DNA of 18,966 nucleotides from Planctomycetota bacterium (GCA_016927125.1 JAFGNG010000195.1:1-18966), one strand, 5' to 3'; counted from the stretch's first letter, positions 1 through 8,493 are shown. Made by a program: numbers and translations. The notes: a model not told the origin generated them from the sequence alone.

Positions 1-1
1 C

Positions 2-1939
2 GCCGTCCGGAGGGTTTACCTGCTCGAAGGCCTGGGCGCGGTCTGTGGCGGGATTTGTCTGACCCTGCTCTTCTGGGCGGTGTCGGAAAACCTTATCCGG
101 TTTACCTCTGTCTGGATCCTCTTTGCCGCCAGCGCTGTGCTCTCCCTGCTGGCTGCGGCCATCTCCTGGCCGGAAAGAAGCAGGCTTAAGGTCCTGATGC
201 GGTTTGCCTGCCTGGTGATAGCCGCAGGAATAATTGTATTTACTCCGGAGATGGCCACGCGGATTGATCATCTTACCCTACCCTGGCGCTACCCGGAGAT
301 GGAACTCCTCCCCGCTGAGGAAGCCTCCTGGAAGATCCGCGAGTTGAAAAATGGCCAGATGATTTTTTTATCAGAGCCTGCCGGTTCTTTAATTTTGCAG
401 CCAGATGATCCCGGCATGAGCAAAGAGGAATTACAGGTCAGCCGCGCGTATCTTAACGGTCATCTACTGTATGAACGTGAGGATATTTTCAGCCGCACTG
501 AAAAGCTCTTCTTGCCTGCCTTATGTGTCGCGAAAGATTTGCATTCCCAGGAAAGGGTGATTGTTGATTGCCTCCCGACTGAAAAGCTTATCGCCGGGAT
601 CCGCGCGCTGAATCCAGACCAACCTGCTACCACCACCTTTCTGATTCAGAATGAATCTATGTTTAAAATTTATCGGGAAAATCCCTCCGCTTTCTCATCT
701 CAGGAGTTTGCCTATTACGATGGCAGTGGTCAGCCCCTGGCGGATTCACTGGCGGAAATTGTCTATGAAAGTAAACAGTACGACTTGATTATTCTCGATA
801 AATCGCCACCGGAAACCGCTGCCACCAACCGCTTCTATACTATCGAGCATTTCCTGGCCATGCAAAAGATGCTGGCGCCCGGCGGAGTGTATAGCTTTAC
901 CCTGCCGGCTTCGCGCAACCGGACAGACGCTTCATTAGCGAGATACCTGGCCGTGGTCACACGATCCGCTGAAGCAATTTTTAAGCATGTGCGAATCTAT
1001 CCCGGACTATACGCGGGGAATATTGTCTGCTGCTCCGATAGTCCCCTGCCGGACGGAGCTACCCTTGCTAAGCGCAGCCGGGAGTACAAAATCGAAAGCA
1101 GGGAACTGCCTGCGGCATTCCTGAAGACGCTGGACACATCCTTGCATAGTGAACGTCTGGAAAAGGCCATTGCCGCTGTCGGAAAGCTTCCGCTCAATAC
1201 CCGCTTCCATCCCGTGGCGCCTCTCTATGCCTACTTCGCCCATGAACAACGCATTGAAGGCAAGGCCCAACTGGCGCCCTTGCTCCTGAAGGTGCAGCCC
1301 TGGCAGGTTGCCGTGGCAGTAACCGCCGGCTTTGTAATTATCCTGGCAATCATGCTGTTTGCCGGAGGCAAAACTCCTCGTAAGAAAAATCTTCTTACCA
1401 GGTCCTTGCCAGTTATCCTGGCCGCGGGAGTATCCGGCTTTGTCAACCTGCTCTTTGCCTCTGTCTTAATCCTGGTCTTACAGCTTACCTCAGGAGAGGT
1501 TTACTTGCTGGCCGGGCTGCTGGTTGCGGGGTTCATGGCCGGGCTGACCTTGGGCGCAATCCTGCTGAGTGACAAGCACCGCAGTACTGCGGGAGCGCTT
1601 GCCGCCTGGCTTTTGCTGACTGGAATTATAATATTGATAGCGGTGCCAATCTTCAATGCCATAATGGACAGTGGCAGGGTGGTCGCAGCGCTGATGCTGC
1701 CGGGACTTAATATGCTGATGGGATTCATGGCGGCAAATGTCTTTCTCCGGGCCAACCGCCTGCGCGGTAACCTGGGACCTGGAGTTATGTTCGCTTCCGA
1801 CCTCTTCGGCTCAGGGATTGGCGGGCTGTTGGGGGGAGCGCTCCTGCTGCCGTTGCTGGGAGTACAAGCGATGTGCATTACTGCTGCCTGCCTCTGCCTG
1901 GCTGTGTCTGTAATAATAATGGTGGGACGACCCGGATAG
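2..1939 (+). CDS. Fused MFS-like / spermidine synthase-like membrane protein, 5'-truncated by window edge
   Basis: The reading frame is open from base 2 with no stop, and the first residues (RRVYLLEGLGAVCGG) look like the conserved early part of the fused MFS/spermidine-synthase family. The true start is therefore upstream of the window, and the GTG at base 80 is internal. Counting residues from that GTG: two N-terminal TM segments (about 9-28 and 40-56), a soluble Rossmann-like domain (about 85-340), then about six TM segments (405-615). The soluble domain keeps the late family motif YDLIILDKSPPETAATNRFY (234-253) followed by LAPGGVYSF. Where a glycine-rich SAM loop is expected, the sequence reads RVIVDCLPTEKL (159-170), so aminopropyl transfer is doubtful. 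The C-terminal membrane part matches family signatures such as LLVAGFMAGLTLGA and ASDLFGSGIGGLLGG. It ends 20 bases before the next gene, so it is probably in the same operon. Family assignment is fairly sure; the function is unknown. Confidence 0.75.
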   Translation, partial: AVRRVYLLEGLGAVCGGICLTLLFWAVSENLIRFTSVWILFAASAVLSLLAAAISWPERSRLKVLMRFACLVIAAGIIVFTPEMATRIDHLTLPWRYPEMELLPAEEASWKIRELKNGQMIFLSEPAGSLILQPDDPGMSKEELQVSRAYLNGHLLYEREDIFSRTEKLFLPALCVAKDLHSQERVIVDCLPTEKLIAGIRALNPDQPATTTFLIQNESMFKIYRENPSAFSSQEFAYYDGSGQPLADSLAEIVYESKQYDLIILDKSPPETAATNRFYTIEHFLAMQKMLAPGGVYSFTLPASRNRTDASLARYLAVVTRSAEAIFKHVRIYPGLYAGNIVCCSDSPLPDGATLAKRSREYKIESRELPAAFLKTLDTSLHSERLEKAIAAVGKLPLNTRFHPVAPLYAYFAHEQRIEGKAQLAPLLLKVQPWQVAVAVTAGFVIILAIMLFAGGKTPRKKNLLTRSLPVILAAGVSGFVNLLFASVLILVLQLTSGEVYLLAGLLVAGFMAGLTLGAILLSDKHRSTAGALAAWLLLTGIIILIAVPIFNAIMDSGRVVAALMLPGLNMLMGFMAANVFLRANRLRGNLGPGVMFASDLFGSGIGGLLGGALLLPLLGVQAMCITAACLCLAVSVIIMVGRPG

Positions 1940-1959
1940 TTTAATAACAACAGGATGGA

Positions 1960-3981
1960 ATGATTATGAGCTTCACAATCTGTTTCGATGCCTTCATGCT
2001 GGGGCTGACCTATGCCCCGCTCTGCCTGGGATTCTGCGTGCCCATTCTCCTGCCCTTTATGGCTGCGAGAGCAGAGCCTACCCTGGCCGCGGGCGGCAAG
2101 ACCCTGGGCATATTCCTGCTCGGTCGCTTGAGCGGTTACCTCGCCTTTGGACTAATCCTCGGAGGGTTGGGGCAGTATATTATCCTGAGCTCCGCGCGGA
2201 TGGCAGTTGAGCTGGCCACCCTGTTGCTTGCGATCTTCCTGATATATTACGCCGTAAAGATCCAACCCCGAGAGTGCAATGGCGCCAAGGATGGGCTTCC
2301 TGCCAGAAATAAATTTTCCGATAAAACCCGCAACCGGGCGCCTTTCTGGATCGGTGCTTTATGTGGGATCTCCCTGTGCCCTGCCTTCCTGCTGGCCGCA
2401 ACGGTTGCCTTGAAACTTAAAAACCCTCTGTCCGGGATGCTCTTTTTTCTTATCTTCTTCCTCGGCACGAGTTGCGTCTTGCTGCCGACTGCACTGTTGC
2501 CAAGGCTGGCGCGGCGACTCAACCGTCAGCGTCTCCGTAATGCAGGCAGCGCCATCGGGATGATAATTGGCTTTACCCTCGCGCTCCAGGCAATTGCCTC
2601 TCTCAGTGGAACTGCTATGGCAGTTGAAACCGAGTTTATTTCAACAGAGATCCCCTCTGTCGCAACGAATGCGCAAGCGCAAGCAACCTGGCAACCGCCA
2701 GCAGTCCTCAAAAACCTGCCTGCCCCTACCCTGACGGATCTCCTGCAGGTAGCGCCGGGGATGATAAGTTTTGTTCTTACAAATGACCCCGGGACATATT
2801 ACCAGGCATTTGCATCTGATAAGCAGGGGAACACGGTTCCGGATGCATATGTCTTTCTCTGCCAGAATTTCATGACTGCGCAGGAGCTTAACCAAAGCGT
2901 GGGCTATTTCGGGCAGGTACCGGTCCTGCTGGGGATTGATCCCAAAGGAGTGATTACTGGCTTCAGGATATTATCCAACCGGGAATCCCCGGTTTATCTT
3001 AAGCTGGTGAAAAACCCAAAAGCATTTGCGAGCTATGCCGGAAAAAACCTCCAGGATTTAATCTCTAAGAGCGAAGAGATCGATATTGTCAGCGGCGCCA
3101 CCTTCACCAGTGGCGCAATCGAGGCAGCGATACGTCTTGGCGGACGAGGCTTTGCGGAAGCGGTCCTTGGTAATATCCCCCTTGGGGAAAGCTTGCCAGA
3201 GCAGGAAGCCGCCACCTGGCAAAGGATCAGCAACTGGAAAAATACCCTGTTCATCATTACCTTGGTGATTGGCACAATTCTCCTGTTGCAGCTTCGTTAT
3301 GCCTGGATTGAGATAGCGGTGCAGGGAGTTTCATTTATTGTCTTGGGAATTATCCTGCAAAAATTCTTCAGCCTGAATGATGTGATGCGCCTGGCGCTGC
3401 GAGAACTGCCTCCCTGGCCGGAACAGGCGGGGTGGTATCTGAGTATTGGCGCAATCCTGCTCTTGACGATCTTTTGCGGGAGGGTGTTCTGCCTGGCCTT
3501 CTGCCCTTTTGGAGCTTTAACCGAATTGCTCTGGCAAATCTTCCGCGTGAAATTGCAGGTACCGTACAAGCTGGATAGAGCCTTGCGCTTGTTACCAGCA
3601 ATTATTCTGTCTGTAGTGGCTATTTTAACGGTTTTCACTGTCGCGGCTCCGCAGCCTTCCCCTGCCGAAGGCCTAATGCTCAACAAGCTGGTTGATCAAA
3701 TCGAACCCTTTGCACCCACCTTCCTGTTGTTTTCAGGGCGGTTGGCGTGGGGTAGTTTTATAAGCTCTGAAATAATTTTGGGTGGTATTATCCTGCTGGC
3801 GCTTTTGGGCGGCGTCTTCTTCCGAAGGTTCTGGTGCTTCTACCTCTGCCCTGCAGGAGCGGCGCTGAGAATCTTATCCCGCTTGCGAATCTGCGGCCGC
3901 GTCCGAAGTGGGGAGTGCCTCGGGTGCTCCAGGAAGCCGGATGAGGATTTGATCTGCGAGGGCTGTGCCCGGCGGAGATAA
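1960..3981 (+). CDS. DsbD/CcdA-like + FMN-binding + NosR/NapH-like 4Fe-4S membrane redox fusion protein
   Basis: A 673-residue protein with three redox parts. (1) Residues 1-215 are six or so TM helices of DsbD_2/CcdA type, with a Cys next to Pro in two helices (C26 in GFCVPILLPF and C140 in ISLCPAF). These are candidates for the thiol pair that carries reductant across the membrane. (2) Residues 255-400 are an FMN-binding domain with the flavinylation motif SGATFTS (378-384). In NqrC/RnfG/NosR relatives ApbE attaches FMN to the Thr of this motif, here T381. (3) Residues 425-673 are a NosR/NapH-like domain with TM helices and polyferredoxin cysteines: C506-x4-C511-x3-C515-P, C626-x3-C630-P, then C653-x2-C656 and C666-x2-C669. 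The likely role is electron transfer between the cytoplasm and an extracytoplasmic flavin; donor and acceptor are unknown. The start could be ATG 1960 or 1966; AGGA at 1952-1955 lies 4 or 10 bases upstream respectively. Downstream comes a radical SAM gene after 27 bases. Confidence 0.85.
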   Translation: MIMSFTICFDAFMLGLTYAPLCLGFCVPILLPFMAARAEPTLAAGGKTLGIFLLGRLSGYLAFGLILGGLGQYIILSSARMAVELATLLLAIFLIYYAVKIQPRECNGAKDGLPARNKFSDKTRNRAPFWIGALCGISLCPAFLLAATVALKLKNPLSGMLFFLIFFLGTSCVLLPTALLPRLARRLNRQRLRNAGSAIGMIIGFTLALQAIASLSGTAMAVETEFISTEIPSVATNAQAQATWQPPAVLKNLPAPTLTDLLQVAPGMISFVLTNDPGTYYQAFASDKQGNTVPDAYVFLCQNFMTAQELNQSVGYFGQVPVLLGIDPKGVITGFRILSNRESPVYLKLVKNPKAFASYAGKNLQDLISKSEEIDIVSGATFTSGAIEAAIRLGGRGFAEAVLGNIPLGESLPEQEAATWQRISNWKNTLFIITLVIGTILLLQLRYAWIEIAVQGVSFIVLGIILQKFFSLNDVMRLALRELPPWPEQAGWYLSIGAILLLTIFCGRVFCLAFCPFGALTELLWQIFRVKLQVPYKLDRALRLLPAIILSVVAILTVFTVAAPQPSPAEGLMLNKLVDQIEPFAPTFLLFSGRLAWGSFISSEIILGGIILLALLGGVFFRRFWCFYLCPAGAALRILSRLRICGRVRSGECLGCSRKPDEDLICEGCARRR

Positions 3982-3996
3982 CTATTATTATTAAGC

Positions 3997-4002
3997 GGAG
4001 GT
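3997..4002 (+). promoter_or_regulatory. Shine-Dalgarno site fixing the long start of amrS
   Basis: GGAGGT sits 6 bases before ATG 4009. The next plausible in-frame Met, codon 69 at 4213, has no comparable site. This supports translation from 4009 and therefore the N-terminal membrane anchor of the radical SAM protein. Confidence 0.8.
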
Positions 4003-4008
4003 CACACA

Positions 4009-5277
4009 ATGAATAACCGGCAGAAGAACAATAACTCCCAGGCGCGGCTGGCAGGGGCGCTGTTGGTTTTGCTGGTAGCCTTGGTGGTCAGCCTTGCCGG
4101 GACCGCGGTTTACCGCACCTTCCCCTCGCTTGAAATCGAAGAAGCCAGGGCTGGCAACGAGGTGCAACCCCCCTCCGCTTCACTGACATATCCTATTTCT
4201 AAAAATGAAGTTATGGCTTCAGATCTCTCGCTTCATGAAGCTCTTTACTGGGAAAAGCTCCCCGGTGGCCGGGTTTTATGCGGGCTCTGCCCGAGGCAGT
4301 GCGTCTTGCGCCATGGCGAGCGGGGAGAGTGCCGGGTGCGGGTAAATTTTGATGGCTCCCTGTACTCGCTGGTCTTTGGCAAGGCGGTCGCCCTGCATAT
4401 TGATCCGATTGAGAAGAAACCGTTGTTTCATTTTCTCCCGGGTACACCGATTCTCTCCGTTGCCACGGCCGGCTGTAACCTCCGCTGCCGCTTCTGCCAG
4501 AACTGGTCGATCAGCCAGGCCTTTCCGGAAAAAGCCAGGCATGAAAACCTCTCCCCCGAACAACTTGTCGCCTTGGCAAACCAAAAGGGTATTCCTTCTA
4601 TCGCCTATACTTATACTGAGCCAGCCATCTTTTATGAATACATGCTGGCAACCGCGAAACTGGCGCGCGCGGAAGGCATCAAGAATGTTATGGTTACCTG
4701 CGGTTACCTGAATGAGGAGCCATTGCGGGAGCTGGCGCAGTACCTGGACGGGGCGAATGTCGATCTCAAGGGCTTCAGCGAGGATTTCTATGCTAACTAT
4801 TGCGGGGCCAAGCTGCAACCGGTTCTGGATGCCATCCGCTTCCTTTACCAACAGAAGGTATATATTGAGATCACCAACCTCCTCATCCCCGGCGGGAATG
4901 ACGACCCGGAGATGATCCGAAAAATGTGCCGCTGGATTATCCAGGAGACCGGCTCGGAAGTGCCGCTGCATTTTAGCCGCTACCATCCTGATTACAAGAT
5001 GGAACGTCCTGGCCCGACGCCGCTCAAGACCCTGCGGATGGCGGCGAAGATTGCCCGCGAGGAAGGCCTCCAGTTCGTTTATATCGGCAATGTGCCTCTC
5101 TCGGAGGAAGGCGGCGTTAACGGTGAGGAAACTTACTGCCCAAAATGCAACAAGCTGTTGCTCAAGCGGTATGGTTATTTTTTACAGGAAAACCATCTTG
5201 TTGATGGTGCTTGCCCAGAGTGCGGCGAAGTGATCTCCGGGGTATGGCAACCGGATAAAGGCCAGATGCAGGAATAA
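4009..5277 (+). CDS. amrS: AmmeMemoRadiSam system radical SAM enzyme, membrane-anchored
   Basis: A 422-residue radical SAM protein of the AmrS/PflA-like group. The cluster motif is C156-NLR-C160-RF-C163-QNW, binding [4Fe-4S] and SAM. A preceding Cys cluster, LCGLCPRQCVLRHGERGEC (C91, C94, C98, C108), followed by a HIDPIEKKPLFHFLPG segment, is typical of this family. YTYTEPAIFYEY (201-212) is a further family signature. A zinc-ribbon-like tail (C377/C380 and C402/C405) ends the protein. AmrS works with AmrA and a Memo-like AmrB in an uncharacterised modification system; neither partner is visible here. Unusually, residues 14-35 form a hydrophobic helix after a basic start (R4, K6, R13), followed by about 40 linker residues, so the protein is about 70 residues longer at the N-terminus than the catalytic core needs. 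There is no twin-arginine motif. Third gene of the plus-strand operon; its stop lies only 19 bases from the convergent kinase stop. Confidence 0.88.
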   Translation: MNNRQKNNNSQARLAGALLVLLVALVVSLAGTAVYRTFPSLEIEEARAGNEVQPPSASLTYPISKNEVMASDLSLHEALYWEKLPGGRVLCGLCPRQCVLRHGERGECRVRVNFDGSLYSLVFGKAVALHIDPIEKKPLFHFLPGTPILSVATAGCNLRCRFCQNWSISQAFPEKARHENLSPEQLVALANQKGIPSIAYTYTEPAIFYEYMLATAKLARAEGIKNVMVTCGYLNEEPLRELAQYLDGANVDLKGFSEDFYANYCGAKLQPVLDAIRFLYQQKVYIEITNLLIPGGNDDPEMIRKMCRWIIQETGSEVPLHFSRYHPDYKMERPGPTPLKTLRMAAKIAREEGLQFVYIGNVPLSEEGGVNGEETYCPKCNKLLLKRYGYFLQENHLVDGACPECGEVISGVWQPDKGQMQE

Positions 5278-5296
5278 CAACTGGGATGATTTCTGG

Positions 5297-8260
5297 TTAT
5301 TGCAGGGAATTGTGTTCCTGCAACCACTGCTTCCACCTCTCGGCATCATCCCCGAAATCTTCTCCGGAAATCTCTTTGAGAGCATTGACCGCGACCGCCC
5401 GGGTTTGCTCGCCGGGTTCGGCAAGGGCGGCAATCAGGTGGGGCACGGCAGCCATGCCGAAGGGGATCATGGCCTCCAGGCAAGCCTGGGCGGTCTTGCC
5501 GCTGGTTTTTTCACAGGCACCCTGGATAGCTTCCAGGGCTCCCTCGCCACCGATAAGGCTGAGCGCCTTGACCATGGTGCGGGTGGCGCGCTGGCTGCTT
5601 TCATTCTCCAAGGTTCTGAGCAATGCCGGCAGAGCTTCCTTGCACTCAAGTCCGCCCAGTAGGAAGGCGGCATTTTCTCGGATCAAGGCGTCCGGGTTTT
5701 GCAGAAGCTGGATAACCATATTAGGATCCAAAGGATTATTCTTTGCCTTGGGGGCAAGTTTGAGCAAGGCCACGGCCGCGCACCGGCGTACCCCGGCAAT
5801 GGGATCAGTCAGCCGCATAACCAGCGGTTTAATCGCTTCTGGGTCTCCCAGCTCTCCAAGATCATAAGCCGCGGCCATTCTTAAAGTTTCATCATTACTG
5901 CTTAAATTGCGGACCATTGCGGTGACGGGATTCACCTCTTCCCGGGGTTGGGTTGAGTTATTGCCAGTGCCGTTAATGATGTCTTCGATCTGCTGGTTGC
6001 GCTTGGCATTGGCTTGATGAATATCCGCAATGCCTTCCATGGCGCTGACTGTTCTACCTTGTATGCCGTACAACGACAGCACAGTCGTCTTGGTGCGGGA
6101 ACGCGCCAATGCGGATTCAACAGCAGTAACAATTGCGGATTCCTCGTCTCCCTGGAGGCGGAGAAAATCATTCATATATGGGCTGGTAAAGGAGATTTTT
6201 TCGCCGAGAATGCCAATCGCCGCCAGTCTTAACTCTACTGGATTGTCTGTGTCTTTCGCGACGCTCAGGAAAATCTCATTATTTTGATTATGGGGAAAGG
6301 TTTGCAATGCCCTTAACGCCGCGATCCGCAATTGGTAAGGTTGCTCCTGGTTTTCAATCAGCGCTGTAAGGCTATCAAAAACCCGCCCACGGTCAAACAC
6401 GAGAGTTTCCGGACCGATGCTGACAAGCGCGGAAATCGCACTTTTTCGTTGCGAGAGGCTTAAGCTTTTCTGGCGTAAAGCCTGCAGGAGTGAGGTAACC
6501 GAATCGATATCCTGGTTTTTGCCTACAATCCGCATTGCTACTTCGGAGGCTTCCTCATTTGTGCTCAGGATCTTCGCGCGGGCAATTTCCAAGCCCTCGT
6601 TTATCTCGTCTTCCCCTCGTAAATCTTTGTTCTCAAAGAGGCTTTCGAGACTAATCAAAGCTGCGACAACCTGTTGTGGATTATCACTATTGGCATCCCT
6701 TGCGAAAATCTTAAGATCGCTCTCCCCGCCCCAGATCAAATAGACCACTATCGCGGTTATTAATACGGTTGGGATTATGGTTAGAGAGCGCCTTGCTGAG
6801 CGATTACTGCGAACAAAGCGCATTGCCCTCCGAATCGGCGACAGGACCCGGGCGTTGATCGGCTCGCCCGCCAGGTAAAGCCGCAGGTCTTCCGCCAACA
6901 GGGGCATCCTCTGGTACCGCTTGTCAGGGTTTTTCTCCAGGCATTTGAGGATTATGGTGTTGAGATCCTTGTCCAGGTTCGGGCGCACCGCGATGGGCGG
7001 CATGGGTTCCTTGTTGACAATCTCTTCTATGGTCTTGAGGACGGTATCGCCGCCGAACGGCCTGCTGCCGGTCGCCAGTTCATACAAAATTACCCCGATG
7101 GAGTAGATATCGGTGCGGTGGTCAATGCTGCGGGATTCCCCCTTGGCCTGCTCCGGGCTCATATAAGACGGCGTTCCCAGCACCGAGCCGCTCAAGGACT
7201 TGAAAGAGGTTGAGGTCATATCCTTGGCAAGGCCGAAGTCCATGATCTGCGGTCGACCGGTCTTTTGAATCAGAATATTCTGAGGCTTGAGGTCGCGGTG
7301 GATAATGCCCCGGCGGTGGGCCGCATCGAGCGCCAGGCAGATTTCCCGGATATAACACAGGACATCCCGCAGGGGAGTCTTTTCCTTGGCTACTAACGCG
7401 GCTAAATCATAACCATCGACGAATTCCATGGTATAGTAAAACTTCCCGTGTTCTTCGCCGACGGAATAGACACTGACAATATTAGGGTGGTTGAGGGCGC
7501 CCAAAGCGCGAGCTTCGCGTAAAAATCGCATGGTGCTCTGGTTACTGGATTCCTCGCCTTTGAGCAACACCTTGAGAGCTACAGTCCGGCGGAGTTTTTG
7601 ATCATATGCTTTATATACAATCCCCATACCCCCGCGCGCAATTTCTGATTCGATCCTGTATTCGCCGAATTGCTTATCTTTTTCACTCATTTGCGATAAG
7701 GAATCTTCTTCATCGACCAGTTGCAGGGTATCATCTCCGGAGTCACCATCCTCTTCTTCCCCCACAAACCCGGCTTGGATTTGGGAAGCTACCAGGGGCC
7801 GCGATTTATCAGATTTACCCTTGGGGGCTGGTTTTTCCTGGGGAAACTGGATCGTAGGGGCATCAAAGCCTGTGGGGGATGGTCCGCCATTTTCCGCACT
7901 AGCTTCGACCTCGGGTTTACCAGGTTGTGAAACCTGGGCTGCTTGCACTGTTTTTTCAGGCACAGAAGCCGCTGAGTGCTCTTGCTGGTTGCGTTCAATC
8001 TTACGGGTAGTCGCGGATTCCCCAGGTTCCGCAGCCCGCAAGGGGGCATTGCACTTTGTGCAATTTACTTCTTTTGCTAGGGATAGGGCGCCTTTAGCCC
8101 TGAAGGTGTGACCGCAGGAATCGCAGATCAAGAGGGGGCGGTTGGGAAGAACCAGTTCCCCGCCACAGCTTGGGCATTCCCCTTTCTTACCTGGGATTAC
8201 CTTTCGCATCTTGAAAACGGTTTTACATGCAGAGCATACAACGTGTATTGGGTCTTTCAT
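5297..8260 (-). CDS. Ser/Thr protein kinase with N-terminal zinc ribbons, one TM helix and C-terminal HEAT repeats
   Basis: A 987-residue PknB/Hanks-type kinase. Residues 5-75 hold two zinc-ribbon pairs (C9/C12 with C29/C32; C46/C49 with C67/C70), followed by a low-complexity acidic linker to about 195. The kinase domain (200-465) has every key element: glycine loop RGGMGIVYKA (209-218), catalytic Lys K230 in VALK, HRDLKPQN (321-328), DFG at 341-343, and SPE in the APE position (368-370). A very basic stretch (477-491) precedes a single TM helix (about 492-510). The kinase should therefore be cytosolic and the remaining 475 residues extracytoplasmic. Residues 590-980 consist of repeated helix pairs of HEAT/PBS-lyase type (e.g. 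LRMAAAYDLGELGDPEAI and VRRCAAVALLKLAP). The start is supported by the zinc ribbon beginning right after it; there is no strong Shine-Dalgarno site. Substrates and stimulus are unknown. It is the last gene of the minus-strand signalling block. Confidence 0.9.
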   Translation of the reverse strand: MKDPIHVVCSACKTVFKMRKVIPGKKGECPSCGGELVLPNRPLLICDSCGHTFRAKGALSLAKEVNCTKCNAPLRAAEPGESATTRKIERNQQEHSAASVPEKTVQAAQVSQPGKPEVEASAENGGPSPTGFDAPTIQFPQEKPAPKGKSDKSRPLVASQIQAGFVGEEEDGDSGDDTLQLVDEEDSLSQMSEKDKQFGEYRIESEIARGGMGIVYKAYDQKLRRTVALKVLLKGEESSNQSTMRFLREARALGALNHPNIVSVYSVGEEHGKFYYTMEFVDGYDLAALVAKEKTPLRDVLCYIREICLALDAAHRRGIIHRDLKPQNILIQKTGRPQIMDFGLAKDMTSTSFKSLSGSVLGTPSYMSPEQAKGESRSIDHRTDIYSIGVILYELATGSRPFGGDTVLKTIEEIVNKEPMPPIAVRPNLDKDLNTIILKCLEKNPDKRYQRMPLLAEDLRLYLAGEPINARVLSPIRRAMRFVRSNRSARRSLTIIPTVLITAIVVYLIWGGESDLKIFARDANSDNPQQVVAALISLESLFENKDLRGEDEINEGLEIARAKILSTNEEASEVAMRIVGKNQDIDSVTSLLQALRQKSLSLSQRKSAISALVSIGPETLVFDRGRVFDSLTALIENQEQPYQLRIAALRALQTFPHNQNNEIFLSVAKDTDNPVELRLAAIGILGEKISFTSPYMNDFLRLQGDEESAIVTAVESALARSRTKTTVLSLYGIQGRTVSAMEGIADIHQANAKRNQQIEDIINGTGNNSTQPREEVNPVTAMVRNLSSNDETLRMAAAYDLGELGDPEAIKPLVMRLTDPIAGVRRCAAVALLKLAPKAKNNPLDPNMVIQLLQNPDALIRENAAFLLGGLECKEALPALLRTLENESSQRATRTMVKALSLIGGEGALEAIQGACEKTSGKTAQACLEAMIPFGMAAVPHLIAALAEPGEQTRAVAVNALKEISGEDFGDDAERWKQWLQEHNSLQ

Positions 8261-8385
8261 TCTGGTGCTTTCTGTCTAATCCTGCCTGATAATTAGATAT
8301 AGATATAGAGTAAGGATATCTCGTAGCCCTCGCCAGCGCAAGGACTTTTGCCTGTACAATCGAAATATCCAGCCTTCTGTCTTCA

Positions 8386-8414
8386 ATTGTATTAACAGCT
8401 ACGCTAATTGTCAT
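8386..8414 (-). promoter_or_regulatory. Candidate sigma70-type promoter for the Ser/Thr kinase gene
   Basis: On the minus strand ATGACA (-35, 8409-8414) and TACAAT (-10, 8386-8391) are separated by exactly 17 bases, each 5/6 to consensus. It lies in the 233-base gap between the histidine kinase and the Ser/Thr kinase and would give a leader of about 120 bases. Nothing else in this gap is convincing. The kinase may thus have its own transcript in addition to read-through from upstream. Confidence 0.4.
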
Positions 8415-8493
8415 GCCATGAGGTCGCGCGGAACTCATTTACTGCCCTGTATAATCTTTTTTGTCGTGCAACAAAATAATTCCCTCATGGTTT

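Noticed and set aside
80..82. GTG at base 80 as the true start of the first gene
   Set aside because: The frame is open to base 2 and the residues before it match the conserved early TM region of the family, so the gene begins outside the window.
1501..1950. Long antisense ORF (149 codons) opposite the membrane protein gene
   Set aside because: Low-complexity composition typical of the complement of a membrane-coding frame; the plus strand carries clear family motifs.
4276..4986. 236-codon antisense ORF opposite amrS
   Set aside because: The plus-strand frame carries all radical SAM motifs; the antisense frame has no known motif and no ribosome site of note.
5300..5323. Imperfect hairpin (TTGCAGG stem with GAA/TTC) at the end of the Ser/Thr kinase gene, as a bidirectional terminator for the convergent genes
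   Set aside because: It lies inside the last codons of the kinase, has a one-base bulge and no T run on either strand, so chance is a fair explanation.
8223..8438. Small minus-strand ORF in the gap before the Ser/Thr kinase
   Set aside because: No ribosome site, no recognisable motif, overlaps the kinase start in another frame; the candidate promoter in the same stretch explains the gap better.
8408..8455. Plus-strand TATAAT (8450-8455) as a promoter with TTGTCA upstream
   Set aside because: Spacing of 36 bases is far too long and no plus-strand gene follows.
8459..8476. Hairpin TTTTGT...ACAAAA after the smaller histidine kinase as a terminator
   Set aside because: Only six A/T-rich pairs and no proper T tract following on the minus strand.
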